This document shows positions 29,954-37,564 of a stretch of 64,000 nucleotides of DNA, in pieces. Every line of letters begins with the position of its first letter. Position 1 is the first letter of the stretch. Under the pieces are notes generated by a model that saw only the letters and a list, made by a program, of their open reading frames with translations, was not told the DNA's origin and ran no database searches. Source of the DNA: Mycobacterium sp. E1747. GTDB taxonomy: Bacteria; Actinomycetota; Actinomycetes; Mycobacteriales; Mycobacteriaceae. The position numbers and the translations under genes were made by a program. Location: positions 1 through 64,000 of the forward strand of contig NZ_LZJI01000183.1 of the NCBI RefSeq assembly GCF_001667775.1, written 5' to 3'.

Positions 29954-31117
29954 ATGAAGAGCGTGACGTGCACCAACGCAAAGCTCGAAGTAACCGACGC
30001 GCCGACGCCCACCCCCGCCAAAGGGCAGTTGTTACTCGAGGTGCTCAGGTGTGGCATCTGCGGATCCGACTTGCACGCCCGCCGCCACTGCGACGAGCTC
30101 GCCGACGTGATGGCCGAATCCGGGTACGACGCGTTCATGCGGTCGGACCAGCAGGTCGTGTACGGCCACGAATTCTGCGGCGAGGTACTCGATTACGGAC
30201 CCGGCGCCCGCAGGGCCCCACGGCCGGGCACCCGGGTCGTCGCCCTGCCGCTGCTGCGGCGCGGCAAGGAGGTGCACGGGATCGGACTCTCGACGATGGC
30301 GCCCGGCGCCTACGCCGAACAGTTGCTCGTCGAGCAGTCGCTGACGTTCGCCGTCCCCAATGGGTTGTCCCCCGAGGTCGCCGCGCTGACCGAGCCAATG
30401 GCCGTCGGGTGGCACGCCGTCCGGCGCGGCGAGGTGGGCAAAGGTGATGTCGCGATCGTCATCGGTTGCGGGCCAATCGGTCTCGCGGTGATCTGCATGC
30501 TCAAGTCGCACGGTGTGCGCACCGTGATAGCGAGCGACTTCTCGCCCGGCCGGCGGGCGCTGGCGACGGCCTGCGGGGCAGATATCGTCGTCGACCCGGC
30601 GCAGGACTCGCCGTATGAGACCCAGGCCGGGCGCAAACACCTGCACGGCATCGTCGAGGCGTTCGACCTCGCGGTCGGGACGATCGAAAAGATTCAGCGA
30701 CTGCGGCTACCGTGGTGGCATCTCTGGCGCGCCGCCGAGGCTGCGGGCGCCTCGACGCCCAAACATCCCGTCATCTTCGAGTGCGTCGGCGTCCCCGGCA
30801 TCATCGACGGCATCATCGCCGGCGCGCCGCTGTTCTCCCGAGTCGTCGTTGTCGGCGTCTGCATGGGTGCCGACCACATCCGTCCAGCGATGGCGATCAA
30901 CAAGGAGATCGACCTGCGGTTCGTGCTCGCCTATACGCCGCTCGAGTTCCGCGACACCCTGCACATGCTCGCCGACGGCAAGGTCAATGTCGCGCCGCTG
31001 ATCACCGGGACGGTGGGGTTGTCCGGTGTGGAAGCCGCTTTTGACGCCCTCGGTGATCCCGAGACGCACGCGAAGATCCTGATCGATCCCAAGAGCGACG
31101 CTAGGCGGCCGGTCTGA
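29954..31117 (+). CDS. Zinc-dependent alcohol dehydrogenase, Rv3726-type
   Basis: 387 residues from ATG 29954, with GGAGGA 7 nt upstream. An MDR enzyme with catalytic zinc ligands in RCGICGSDLH and VYGHEFCGEV and a Rossmann motif VIGCGPIGLAVICML. The lobe that normally holds four structural-zinc cysteines is replaced by a Cys-poor stretch (LLRRGKEVHGIGLS). A ~40-residue insert near residue 220 (HLHGIVEAFDLAVGTIEKIQ) is unusual. It probably acts on a secondary alcohol or aldehyde. The stop overlaps the convergent PPOX gene by 17 nt. Confidence 0.92.
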   Translation: MKSVTCTNAKLEVTDAPTPTPAKGQLLLEVLRCGICGSDLHARRHCDELADVMAESGYDAFMRSDQQVVYGHEFCGEVLDYGPGARRAPRPGTRVVALPLLRRGKEVHGIGLSTMAPGAYAEQLLVEQSLTFAVPNGLSPEVAALTEPMAVGWHAVRRGEVGKGDVAIVIGCGPIGLAVICMLKSHGVRTVIASDFSPGRRALATACGADIVVDPAQDSPYETQAGRKHLHGIVEAFDLAVGTIEKIQRLRLPWWHLWRAAEAAGASTPKHPVIFECVGVPGIIDGIIAGAPLFSRVVVVGVCMGADHIRPAMAINKEIDLRFVLAYTPLEFRDTLHMLADGKVNVAPLITGTVGLSGVEAAFDALGDPETHAKILIDPKSDARRPV

Positions 31118-31487
31118 TCTCCAGGCCGACATGCACCTTGTCGATGCCGCCCCGCACGATCGAGTGGGCGTAAAACCACCAGGCGTGATACCAGTACCGC
31201 CTCAGCACGGCGTTGTAGACGCACCGCGTCTCGGACTTCGGCAGCACCCGGGCGACTCCCTCCACTTCTTCGCTCTTGGGTTTGCCCAATGCGGCGCTCT
31301 TGGCGATCGTTACCCGGGGCGTGTTGTTGATCCGCTTGGTTTTCCACGACCCGTCATCGGTGATCACCAGCAGTTTGTCGCCATCTGGGACACCCCAGAT
31401 CGGCGTGGGCTTGGGCTGGCCGTCCTTGGTGAACGTCGTCAGCAGCAGGTACTTCGATTCGATGACGTCGGCGAACGTGGGAGGCAC
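31101..31487 (-). CDS. PPOX-class F420-dependent enzyme
   Basis: 128 residues from GTG 31487, with GGAAGG upstream. It is a split-barrel flavin/F420-binding fold: YLLLTTFTKDGQPKPTPIW, then KLLVITDDGSWKTKRINNTP and RVTIAKSAALGKPK. This is the pattern of small mycobacterial PPOX proteins such as Rv1155-like F420 reductases. The C-terminal half has an aromatic-rich helix (RRYWYHAWWFYAHS). The substrate is unknown. Confidence 0.88.
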   Translation of the reverse strand: MPPTFADVIESKYLLLTTFTKDGQPKPTPIWGVPDGDKLLVITDDGSWKTKRINNTPRVTIAKSAALGKPKSEEVEGVARVLPKSETRCVYNAVLRRYWYHAWWFYAHSIVRGGIDKVHVGLEIRPAA

Positions 31488-31659
31488 GGCCTTCCTTCCG
31501 TTTCACGAATGCTCTGAAGCCAGGTTCCCCGACCGCATGACTTCCTAATCCTTCGTCCCGGCCGGGCTAGGACTTCTGGGCGATCACCAAGACGCCGGCC
31601 CGCCGCAGTCCGCCGACAGGAACACCACACAATGACCGCTTCCGAACGATCGAAGGCGG

Positions 31660-31849
31660 GCCGAGATTGCGGTTCGCTACGGCGCAGAACTTGGGTACGA
31701 GGTGGCGGGTGGTGCGCGACGGGGCGGCGGATTATGCGGAGGTCGAGATGCGCGCCGCGCTCGAGGTGAACGTCCCGAATTACGCGACCGCGATCCTGTC
31801 CGCGGCGGAGGTGAACGCCTCGATCACAGCCGGTGTTCCGAATCTGTGA
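31660..31849 (+). pseudogene. C-terminal remnant of an isochorismatase-like hydrolase
   Basis: The stretch encodes the typical end of an isochorismatase-family protein but in two frames. RYGAELGYEV is followed, after a frameshift near 31705-31712, by VVRDGAADYAEVEMRAALEV and NVPNYATAILSAAEV. The N-terminal two thirds, with the catalytic Asp and Cys, are missing. The rest of the 31488-31922 gap shows no gene. I read it as the leftover of a deleted and frameshifted gene. Confidence 0.6.
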
Positions 31850-31922
31850 AGATTTGCCGCTCTGGTGTGAAGGCTTCGTTAAGAACGCGGCACCCGCCCG
31901 GCCGGACCGGCACCGTGGAGGC

Positions 31923-33239
31923 ATGACGCTCTTCGAGCTGCTTCCGTCGCTGAGGCACGGGCTGAACTCGCACCTCGATCGGGCGATCTGGCCGCTGAGC
32001 GCCTACGTCGACGACGTGGGCCGGCTATGCGTGGGCGACGTGGCTGCCGACGACCTCGCGGGCGAGTTCGGGACCCCCACGTACGTGGTGGACGAGGAGG
32101 ATTTTCGGGCCCGCATCCGCTGCTATCGCGCGACGCTGCCCGACGTCGAGCTGATCTACGCCGGCAAAGCGCTGTTGAGCGTCGATGTGGCCCGCTGGGC
32201 TGCGGACGAAGGGGTCGGCGTCAACGTCGCCTCGGCCTGCGAGCTGGCCACCGCGCTGGCCGCCGGCGTCCCGCCGTCGCAGATCATCCTCGACGGGGTG
32301 ATCACCGCGGCCGAACTGTGCGACGCGGTCGCCGCCGGCGTCGGACGGATCGTCGTCGATACGCCGAGCGAGGTCTCCCTCCTGGCTTGCCGCGTGCGTC
32401 AGCGTCAGCGGGTCCTGGTGGGAGTCATCCCCGATGTCGGGGCGATCGATCAGAAATTCGGCTTCGCGCTCTCGGGCGGCCAAGCGGCCGGCGCGCTGAG
32501 GCGCGTCCTCGACCAGCCGTGGCTGGATCTGGTGGGGTTGCACTGCCGGCTCGGGTCACAGCTCACCGACGTGTCGGTCTACGGTGAGGCGATCCGCCAG
32601 CTGATCGGCGTGATGGCCGATGTCCGCGACCGCTATCAGGTCGTGCTCACCGAGCTCAATCTCGGCGGCGGACATGCGGTCCCGTACCTTTCCGGCGACC
32701 CCGAACTCAACGTACGTGCGCTGGGCACCGCCATCGACGGCGCGCTGGAATCGGCTTGCGCCGAGCGCGAATTCCCTCGCCCCCGAATCGTGATCGAGCC
32801 GGGCCGCGCCATCGCCGCGCGGGCCGGAATGATGCTTTGCCGAGTGATCGCCGTGAAACGCCAACCCGGAGGGCGGACCTTCGTCGCGGTGGACGGCGGC
32901 TCGAGTGACATGGCCGGCGCGGAGCGTCCTGACGCGAAATACACGGTGGCGCTGGCCAATCGGCACCGCCCGTCCGCGACCGCACCCGTCACCGTCGTCG
33001 GCCGGCACGGCGACGGTCGCGAACTCGCCCGCGACGTCGAGCTGCCCGCGGACATCCGCCCCGGAGATCTGCTGGCCGTCGCCTGCACCGGCGCCTATCA
33101 GCACTCGATGGTGCCGAGGCACAGCATGGTCGGCCGTCCGCCGCTGGTCGCGGTCTCCGGCGGTAAGTCTCGTGAACTGGTGCGTAGAGAAACCGTCGCG
33201 GACCTGCTGGCCCGCGACCGAGGCTGGAACAGTCAATAA
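31923..33239 (+). CDS. PLP-dependent decarboxylase, LysA-like (diaminopimelate decarboxylase paralogue)
   Basis: 438 residues from ATG 31923. A fold-type III barrel with Schiff-base Lys82 in ELIYAGKALLSVD, a GLHCRLGSQ strand, the phosphate loop LNLGGGHAVPYL and IVIEPGRAIAARAG. The C-terminal ACTGAYQHSM region contains the Cys-x-x-x-x-Tyr expected at the dimer interface. It lacks lysA's usual partner genes, so it is probably a second decarboxylase whose amino-acid substrate is uncertain. The rhomboid-like gene follows after 2 nt and is likely cotranscribed. Confidence 0.88.
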   Translation: MTLFELLPSLRHGLNSHLDRAIWPLSAYVDDVGRLCVGDVAADDLAGEFGTPTYVVDEEDFRARIRCYRATLPDVELIYAGKALLSVDVARWAADEGVGVNVASACELATALAAGVPPSQIILDGVITAAELCDAVAAGVGRIVVDTPSEVSLLACRVRQRQRVLVGVIPDVGAIDQKFGFALSGGQAAGALRRVLDQPWLDLVGLHCRLGSQLTDVSVYGEAIRQLIGVMADVRDRYQVVLTELNLGGGHAVPYLSGDPELNVRALGTAIDGALESACAEREFPRPRIVIEPGRAIAARAGMMLCRVIAVKRQPGGRTFVAVDGGSSDMAGAERPDAKYTVALANRHRPSATAPVTVVGRHGDGRELARDVELPADIRPGDLLAVACTGAYQHSMVPRHSMVGRPPLVAVSGGKSRELVRRETVADLLARDRGWNSQ

Positions 33240-33241
33240 TT

Positions 33242-33997
33242 GTGTCCCACATAGACGTTCGTGCGCGTCCCGCACGCCTGCGTGTCACGGCGGCATATGC
33301 CATCATGCTGCTCGCCGTCTCGGCCACCCTGTCGGTGCTGGGTGAGCACACCCGCGCCGCGGTGGTCAGAGATATGAGCACCAATCTGCACAACCTGGCG
33401 CACGGCAACCTAGGCAGCTTGGTCGGAAGCGCGTTCGTCAGCGACGACGGCGACGTCTATCTCTGGCTGCCGGGCCTGGTGTGCCTGCTCGCACTGGGTG
33501 AACTCATCTGGCGCGGGCGGGGTCTGCTGATCACCTTCGCCGTCGGCCACGTCGGCGCCACCGTGATCGTCGCGGCGGGGTTGGTGGCCGCGGTCGAGAC
33601 TGGCTGGCTGCCGTTCTCGGTGGCCCGCGCCACCGACGTCGGGATCAGCTACGGCGCGGTGTGCGTGTTGGGCGCGTTAACCGCATCGATACCCCTGCGC
33701 TGGCGGCCGGCCTGGATCGGTTGGTGGCTTGGTATTGCGGTGCTGGCGACGCTCGACGCGGAGTTCACCGCGTTCGGCCACGTTCTGGCGCTGCTCCTTG
33801 GCATGGGGTTGGCGTTTTGGTTGCCGTCCGTCGAGCGCTGGACGCCCCTGCATGCCGCCCTGCTGGTTGTCGGGGCCGCCTTCGGCTATTTCGTGTTGTC
33901 GGGGTGGTCGTCCTCGCTGGCTCCCGTCGCCGGGTTGACGGGCGTGTTGATCGCCTACTTCCTGGCCGGTCGGGTGATGCGGTCTACCACCGGCTAA
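33242..33997 (+). CDS. Rhomboid-like integral membrane protein
   Basis: 251 residues from GTG 33242, with six or more hydrophobic segments (near residues 17-35, 80-92, 100-120, 135-155, 160-178, 185-200, 205-240). HNLAHGNLGSLVGSAF recalls the loop-1 region of rhomboids. GISYGAV could hold the catalytic Ser (normally GxSG) and FGHVLALLLGMG the catalytic His. The spacing is plausible but the GxSG is imperfect, so protease activity is uncertain. It is cotranscribed with the LysA-like gene. Confidence 0.75.
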   Translation: MSHIDVRARPARLRVTAAYAIMLLAVSATLSVLGEHTRAAVVRDMSTNLHNLAHGNLGSLVGSAFVSDDGDVYLWLPGLVCLLALGELIWRGRGLLITFAVGHVGATVIVAAGLVAAVETGWLPFSVARATDVGISYGAVCVLGALTASIPLRWRPAWIGWWLGIAVLATLDAEFTAFGHVLALLLGMGLAFWLPSVERWTPLHAALLVVGAAFGYFVLSGWSSSLAPVAGLTGVLIAYFLAGRVMRSTTG

Positions 33998-34000
33998 TGG

Positions 34001-36034
34001 TCAACCGGTCACTGTCTCGAGCTGGTAGCGGCTCGCCGTCCAGGGCGGGGAGTCGGGCGCGGGCGTAAGGGTGATCGTCAGTTGCGCCTTGCCGGCAGTG
34101 ACCGGCGGCGGTACCAGATAGGCGTCGTCGAGCCAGCGGTGGATGGCGTTGTTCCGCGGCTGCAACCAGGTCCCGACGGGAACACCGTCGACCGCGACGT
34201 CCGCGCGCTGGAATCCGTTCGCCTGATCCGACGTGCGACGCAACAGGATGCCGCGATTGTCGGGGGCGGTCTCGACGTGGAACGTGATCGCGGCCGTGGT
34301 GGACCGGACCGACCCGATGACCGGACGGGTGTCTTCGCTGCCCTCGTATTGGCTGATCAGGAGTTGATCGGTGGCGTCGGCGTCGGTGTAGCCGTGCAGC
34401 AGTCGGCTGACCGGGTCGCTGGGGCGGACATCGTCCCCGGCGGCCACGGTGTCGTCGGGTTGGGTGTAGAGGAATGCGGTTGAGCTGTAGTCGGGTTGGA
34501 CCATGTTCCGCTTGCCGTGTTCGATGCCGAAGCGGATCGCGGAGTGGTAGTCGACGGCGTCGGCGAGCATGAGCCGGTAGACGGCGACGCAGTAGTCTGC
34601 GCAGCCGCCGGTCGCCGTGCGTTGATCAGGTTGACCCGTGAGCGGGTCGCTGAAGCGGGTGCCGTCCTTGAAATACCAGCCGCCCTCATAGAGGTCCTCG
34701 GTGCCGGTGCCGTACCACTGCGGCGATGCGGCACCGTCGGCATACACGCGTTCCGCCCCTTCGAGAAAGTAAGGGGCGGTGTCACTGAAGGCAGTTTTGA
34801 TTCGGTAACCGCGGATGGTCTGGTTGACGCCGACGAACTTGCCGTGGCCCTGTTCGTCCGCGAACAGCCAGTCCTGACCGAACGTGGTCGGCGCGGAGTG
34901 GGAACGGGCGGTGAAATAACCGGCGCGGCCGGCCGCCAACGCGGATTCCCACTCGGGGTCGGGAACGGTCGCCACGTCGCTGCCGATTCCGGCCACGGGG
35001 TCACCGGTGGTGTTCACGAGCGTGAGGCGAGCCGAGCGGGCGAACGGCATCGGCCACCATGCGGACAGCGTCATCGATCCCGACGGTTGCGGGATCGCGG
35101 CGAACATCAGCGACCGCACCGTCGCGGCACCCATTCCGGCCCCGAAGAACTCCCCGAGCGGGGAGTCGACCATGGTCCGGCCGTCGAACTCCAGCCGCAG
35201 CCGCAAGCCGTTCAGGAGTGGCTCTGTCGGTTCGGGCAGTTGCAATCGCAACGCCGAGATGCTGCCCGGGCCCGCAGATTCCGCGATCGTCGCCGCGGCG
35301 CCGGCGGAAAGACCGACGACCCGGTCGTCGTGAACCGCCCTTGCTGCCCACGGTTTGGGGTCGGTGGTGCCCGCTCCGCGCAGCATGGCGAGAACGTCGA
35401 GCGCACGGTCGGAGGGGGAGAAGGTGGTGACACCCTCGCCCGTCGAGAATTGTCGATAATCGACGTGGTAATACTCGAGATTGGATGTGACGCTGATGCG
35501 CATCGACTCCCGGTAGGGCATCGGCACCTTTATATACACTCCGCCCGGCGACTGCGTCGCGTTAGCCACCAGCGGCCATTCGAATGGCGCACCCAATCCA
35601 CCATCGACCACCGATTGCAAGGGAGCGTCCAGCACCGTCTGGCCGTCGAGTTCCACCCGGATGTTTCCGATCCGGGTCACCCTGCCCCCGTCGCGGGTGA
35701 ACCATATCGAATCCACCTCGCCGGCACCGCGATCCTCCGCGACGACGCAGCCGGCGCCGCCGGAAGCCAAACATCCGCCGGTGCCGTTGCGGTTTCCGGT
35801 GGAGAGGTCGTAATCACCACCGCTGCGGTCGAAGCTGGACAGCTGCAAAGCCTGCGTGTCGGTGCGCAGATAGGGCAACCGGTCCAGCCGACGGTAGGTG
35901 TCCCACCCAACCAGGCGGTCGTCCGCGCCGCGGCCGCCCGGCTCGGCGCGCGCAGCCGGTGCGACAGTGACGCCGGCCGCGGCAGCGAGCGCGAGGACCA
36001 ACGTCGCGCCCCACGCACGAATCAGCGGCCGCAC
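34001..36034 (-). CDS. Secreted GH172 (DUF2961) glycoside hydrolase, possible D-arabinofuranosidase
   Basis: 677 residues from GTG 36034; a -10-like TAGGCT precedes it by 8 nt. A signal peptide (RPLIRAWGATLVLALAAAAG...ARA) directs export. Mature DUF2961 features are LPYLRTDTQALQLSSFDRSG, GEVDSIWFTRDGG, VYIKVPMPYRESMRI and the conserved acidic motif WYGTGTEDLYEGGWYF; a second jelly-roll part lies near the C-terminus. GH172 enzymes release furanose units, and members from several bacteria attack the D-arabinan of mycobacterial arabinogalactan and lipoarabinomannan. A mycobacterial copy could remodel its own wall. The substrate here is inferred. Confidence 0.85.
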   Translation of the reverse strand: MRPLIRAWGATLVLALAAAAGVTVAPAARAEPGGRGADDRLVGWDTYRRLDRLPYLRTDTQALQLSSFDRSGGDYDLSTGNRNGTGGCLASGGAGCVVAEDRGAGEVDSIWFTRDGGRVTRIGNIRVELDGQTVLDAPLQSVVDGGLGAPFEWPLVANATQSPGGVYIKVPMPYRESMRISVTSNLEYYHVDYRQFSTGEGVTTFSPSDRALDVLAMLRGAGTTDPKPWAARAVHDDRVVGLSAGAAATIAESAGPGSISALRLQLPEPTEPLLNGLRLRLEFDGRTMVDSPLGEFFGAGMGAATVRSLMFAAIPQPSGSMTLSAWWPMPFARSARLTLVNTTGDPVAGIGSDVATVPDPEWESALAAGRAGYFTARSHSAPTTFGQDWLFADEQGHGKFVGVNQTIRGYRIKTAFSDTAPYFLEGAERVYADGAASPQWYGTGTEDLYEGGWYFKDGTRFSDPLTGQPDQRTATGGCADYCVAVYRLMLADAVDYHSAIRFGIEHGKRNMVQPDYSSTAFLYTQPDDTVAAGDDVRPSDPVSRLLHGYTDADATDQLLISQYEGSEDTRPVIGSVRSTTAAITFHVETAPDNRGILLRRTSDQANGFQRADVAVDGVPVGTWLQPRNNAIHRWLDDAYLVPPPVTAGKAQLTITLTPAPDSPPWTASRYQLETVTG

Positions 36035-36127
36035 AACGGTCAAGCCTACTTTTCCGGGTCGTGTTGACCGGATTTGGGACCTTAGGTCAGCAGGGCGCGA
36101 ACGCGCGTTGGCGCGAAATGCATTCAA

Positions 36128-36525
36128 AGCACTGATGGTTCGTAGAACGGGACCGGAATTGGCACGTGCAAATCCGCCGGCTCGGTCAGTGTTAGTCGTC
36201 GAGCCAGCTTACCGAGCACACCGGCAGGATCGCAATGGGCATGCCAAAGTCGATAACCGTGAAGAAAGGCCGCATCACGTCGGCCAAACCCGTATGTCGT
36301 TTCCCCGGAACGCGTTCCGCATGGACCTGCACTGTTTGAAATGTAGGTCGGATCGTGGGCCTGCTCATATTATCCTGCGCTCGGCTACTTCGGGACGATT
36401 TCGGGAGTGAATGCAAAGTGGTGCCAACGACGCATCAACCGGACCGTGGCAGGCCGCTCAACGGCGCTGATCGCGGCCTTCAATCGACTGACGTAGATTG
36501 CCCGCATTTAGTGAATGCCATGGCA
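36128..36525. other. Intergenic stretch with no recognisable gene
   Basis: Between the GH172 gene and the first Cys-peptide unit I see no open frame with codon use like the neighbours. Base composition is visibly more AT-rich than the surrounding genes (for example ATATTATCC near 36366 and TTGCCCGCATTTAGTGAATG near 36510), suggesting acquired or relaxed DNA. Confidence 0.5.
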
Positions 36526-36543
36526 TTCCGCATTGCACTGACG

Positions 36544-36549
36544 TAATAT
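36544..36549 (+). promoter_or_regulatory. -10 box TAATAT of Cys-peptide gene 1
   Basis: TAATAT lies 46 nt before the ATG at 36596, inside a block (36526-36595) conserved with the second copy. A Shine-Dalgarno-like GGAG (36586-36589) precedes the start. Confidence 0.5.
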
Positions 36550-36595
36550 AGCCCTCCTCGGGCGCAACATTTCTCCTCAGGGGTTGGAGTGGTTC

Positions 36596-36718
36596 ATGTC
36601 TCGCTTGAAGTACAAGGTTGTTCTCGGCCTGGTCCTGGCCTTCACCGCCTTGACAAGTTCCGGCTGCACGGTGCCGCTGACCATCACGTGCACCGGAGGG
36701 CTTGTCTGCACGCCGTAA
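36596..36718 (+). CDS. Small Cys-rich secreted peptide or lipopeptide, copy 1
   Basis: 40 residues. A positively charged start (MSRLKYK) and hydrophobic core (VVLGLVLAFTALT) lead to SSGC, a lipobox-like site with Cys24. The predicted mature part is only 17 residues and holds Cys24, Cys32 and Cys38. The first 24 residues match copy 2 (37184-37312) at all but one position, while the mature part diverges. Conserved leader plus variable mature part resembles secreted peptide families (toxins, bacteriocins, signals); the function is unknown. An 11-bp inverted repeat follows the stop. Confidence 0.72.
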   Translation: MSRLKYKVVLGLVLAFTALTSSGCTVPLTITCTGGLVCTP

Positions 36719-36750
36719 AATTGCCTGGCGACCGTTGAGGGGGTTGCGCT

Positions 36751-36822
36751 ACTGGCGGGCTTTGCGTGTTGGGCCAGTAACGAGCTTTCGACTGCTTCGT
36801 TGGTGGCACTGAGCCCGCCAGT
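36751..36822 (+). terminator. Long inverted repeat after Cys-peptide gene 1
   Basis: ACTGGCGGGCT (36751-36761) and AGCCCGCCAGT (36812-36822) are perfect complements separated by 50 nt. A stem of similar size but different sequence follows copy 2. It could end transcription or stabilise the small mRNA. No U-tract follows, so the terminator label is tentative. Confidence 0.45.
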
Positions 36823-37132
36823 AAGCGCACCCACCCTCTCCGGAGGCACTTCGAGATGAAACTTCTTGCAAGTCAGGCTCTTTCATATTAAGGTCGTCGT
36901 GCTGCACACACATCCAATGCTGCGTAGCTTTGCCGAATCCGCCGCTCATCGTCGGACGAGTTCAGGCTGAAATTCTTACTTCTCGAAATTGGTTAACGCC
37001 TGTGGCGCAACGAGTTTCCGGCCGAGGGACCAGCCGGATCATCGATCGATGCTACCGGTCTCGCGCTGTTGATCACCTACATAGATCAGCGCAAATTCGT
37101 TGATTACCATCACGTTCCGCATTGTGCACAAG

Positions 37133-37138
37133 TAGAAT
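37133..37138 (+). promoter_or_regulatory. -10 box TAGAAT of Cys-peptide gene 2
   Basis: TAGAAT occupies the position equivalent to TAATAT of copy 1 in the duplicated block, 45 nt before ATG 37184. GGAG at 37175-37178 serves as ribosome-binding site. Confidence 0.5.
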
Positions 37139-37183
37139 AGCGCTCCTCGGGCGAAACATTTCTCTTCAATGAACGGAGTGGTC

Positions 37184-37312
37184 ATGTCTCGTTTGAAGTA
37201 CAAGATTGTTCTCGGGCTGGTCCTGGCCTTCACCGCATTGACAAGCTCCGGATGTACGCTGCCCACCTTCTCATGCAGTGGCGGGGCCACCGGAATCACC
37301 TGCACACCGTAG
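37184..37312 (+). CDS. Small Cys-rich secreted peptide or lipopeptide, copy 2
   Basis: 42 residues, a paralogue of the peptide at 36596. The leader MSRLKYKIVLGLVLAFTALT plus SSGC is nearly identical. The 19-residue mature part (CTLPTFSCSGGATGITCTP) keeps three Cys at 24, 31 and 40 but differs in spacing and content from copy 1. Synonymous third-position changes in the leader show selection on the encoded protein. A 12-bp perfect inverted repeat follows. No known family is recognised. Confidence 0.72.
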   Translation: MSRLKYKIVLGLVLAFTALTSSGCTLPTFSCSGGATGITCTP

Positions 37313-37322
37313 GTTGGTAATA

Positions 37323-37384
37323 GCACTGACTGGCACGCTTCGCTTGTTACGGAACACTTTTGGGCCGGGCGCGCCAGTCAGTGC
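37323..37384 (+). terminator. Long inverted repeat after Cys-peptide gene 2
   Basis: GCACTGACTGGC (37323-37334) and GCCAGTCAGTGC (37373-37384) are perfect complements with a 38-nt loop, starting 10 nt after the stop codon. The arms differ from those after copy 1, yet both are fully paired, which argues for a conserved structure. The terminator label is tentative. Confidence 0.5.
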
Positions 37385-37564
37385 GTACCGACGCGCTGAG
37401 CAATAGAGCGCCCTGTTGGGCTGCACATCAAGTCGATTCACGCGGACTTGAAGTGGTCACAGTAGCCAAATCAATAGCCCGCTCGGCGCTGGCACGTGCT
37501 CACGCGACCAGCGTCACTGTGACAAATCGCTTCAAAGCGGGCGCTCGCGGCGGGCAAAGCGGAT

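Noticed and set aside
36355..36546. 63-codon plus-strand frame before the first Cys-peptide gene
   Set aside because: No Shine-Dalgarno sequence, no recognisable domain, and it runs into the conserved promoter block of the peptide unit.
36577..36849. 90-codon minus-strand frame across Cys-peptide gene 1
   Set aside because: It is antisense to the conserved leader and its repeat in copy 2 is explained by the duplicated sense gene.
36751..37384. Integron attC-like cassettes around the Cys-peptide genes
   Set aside because: The inverted repeats lack the paired RYYYAAC/GTTRRRY core boxes and no integrase is visible, so only the structural repeat itself is reported.
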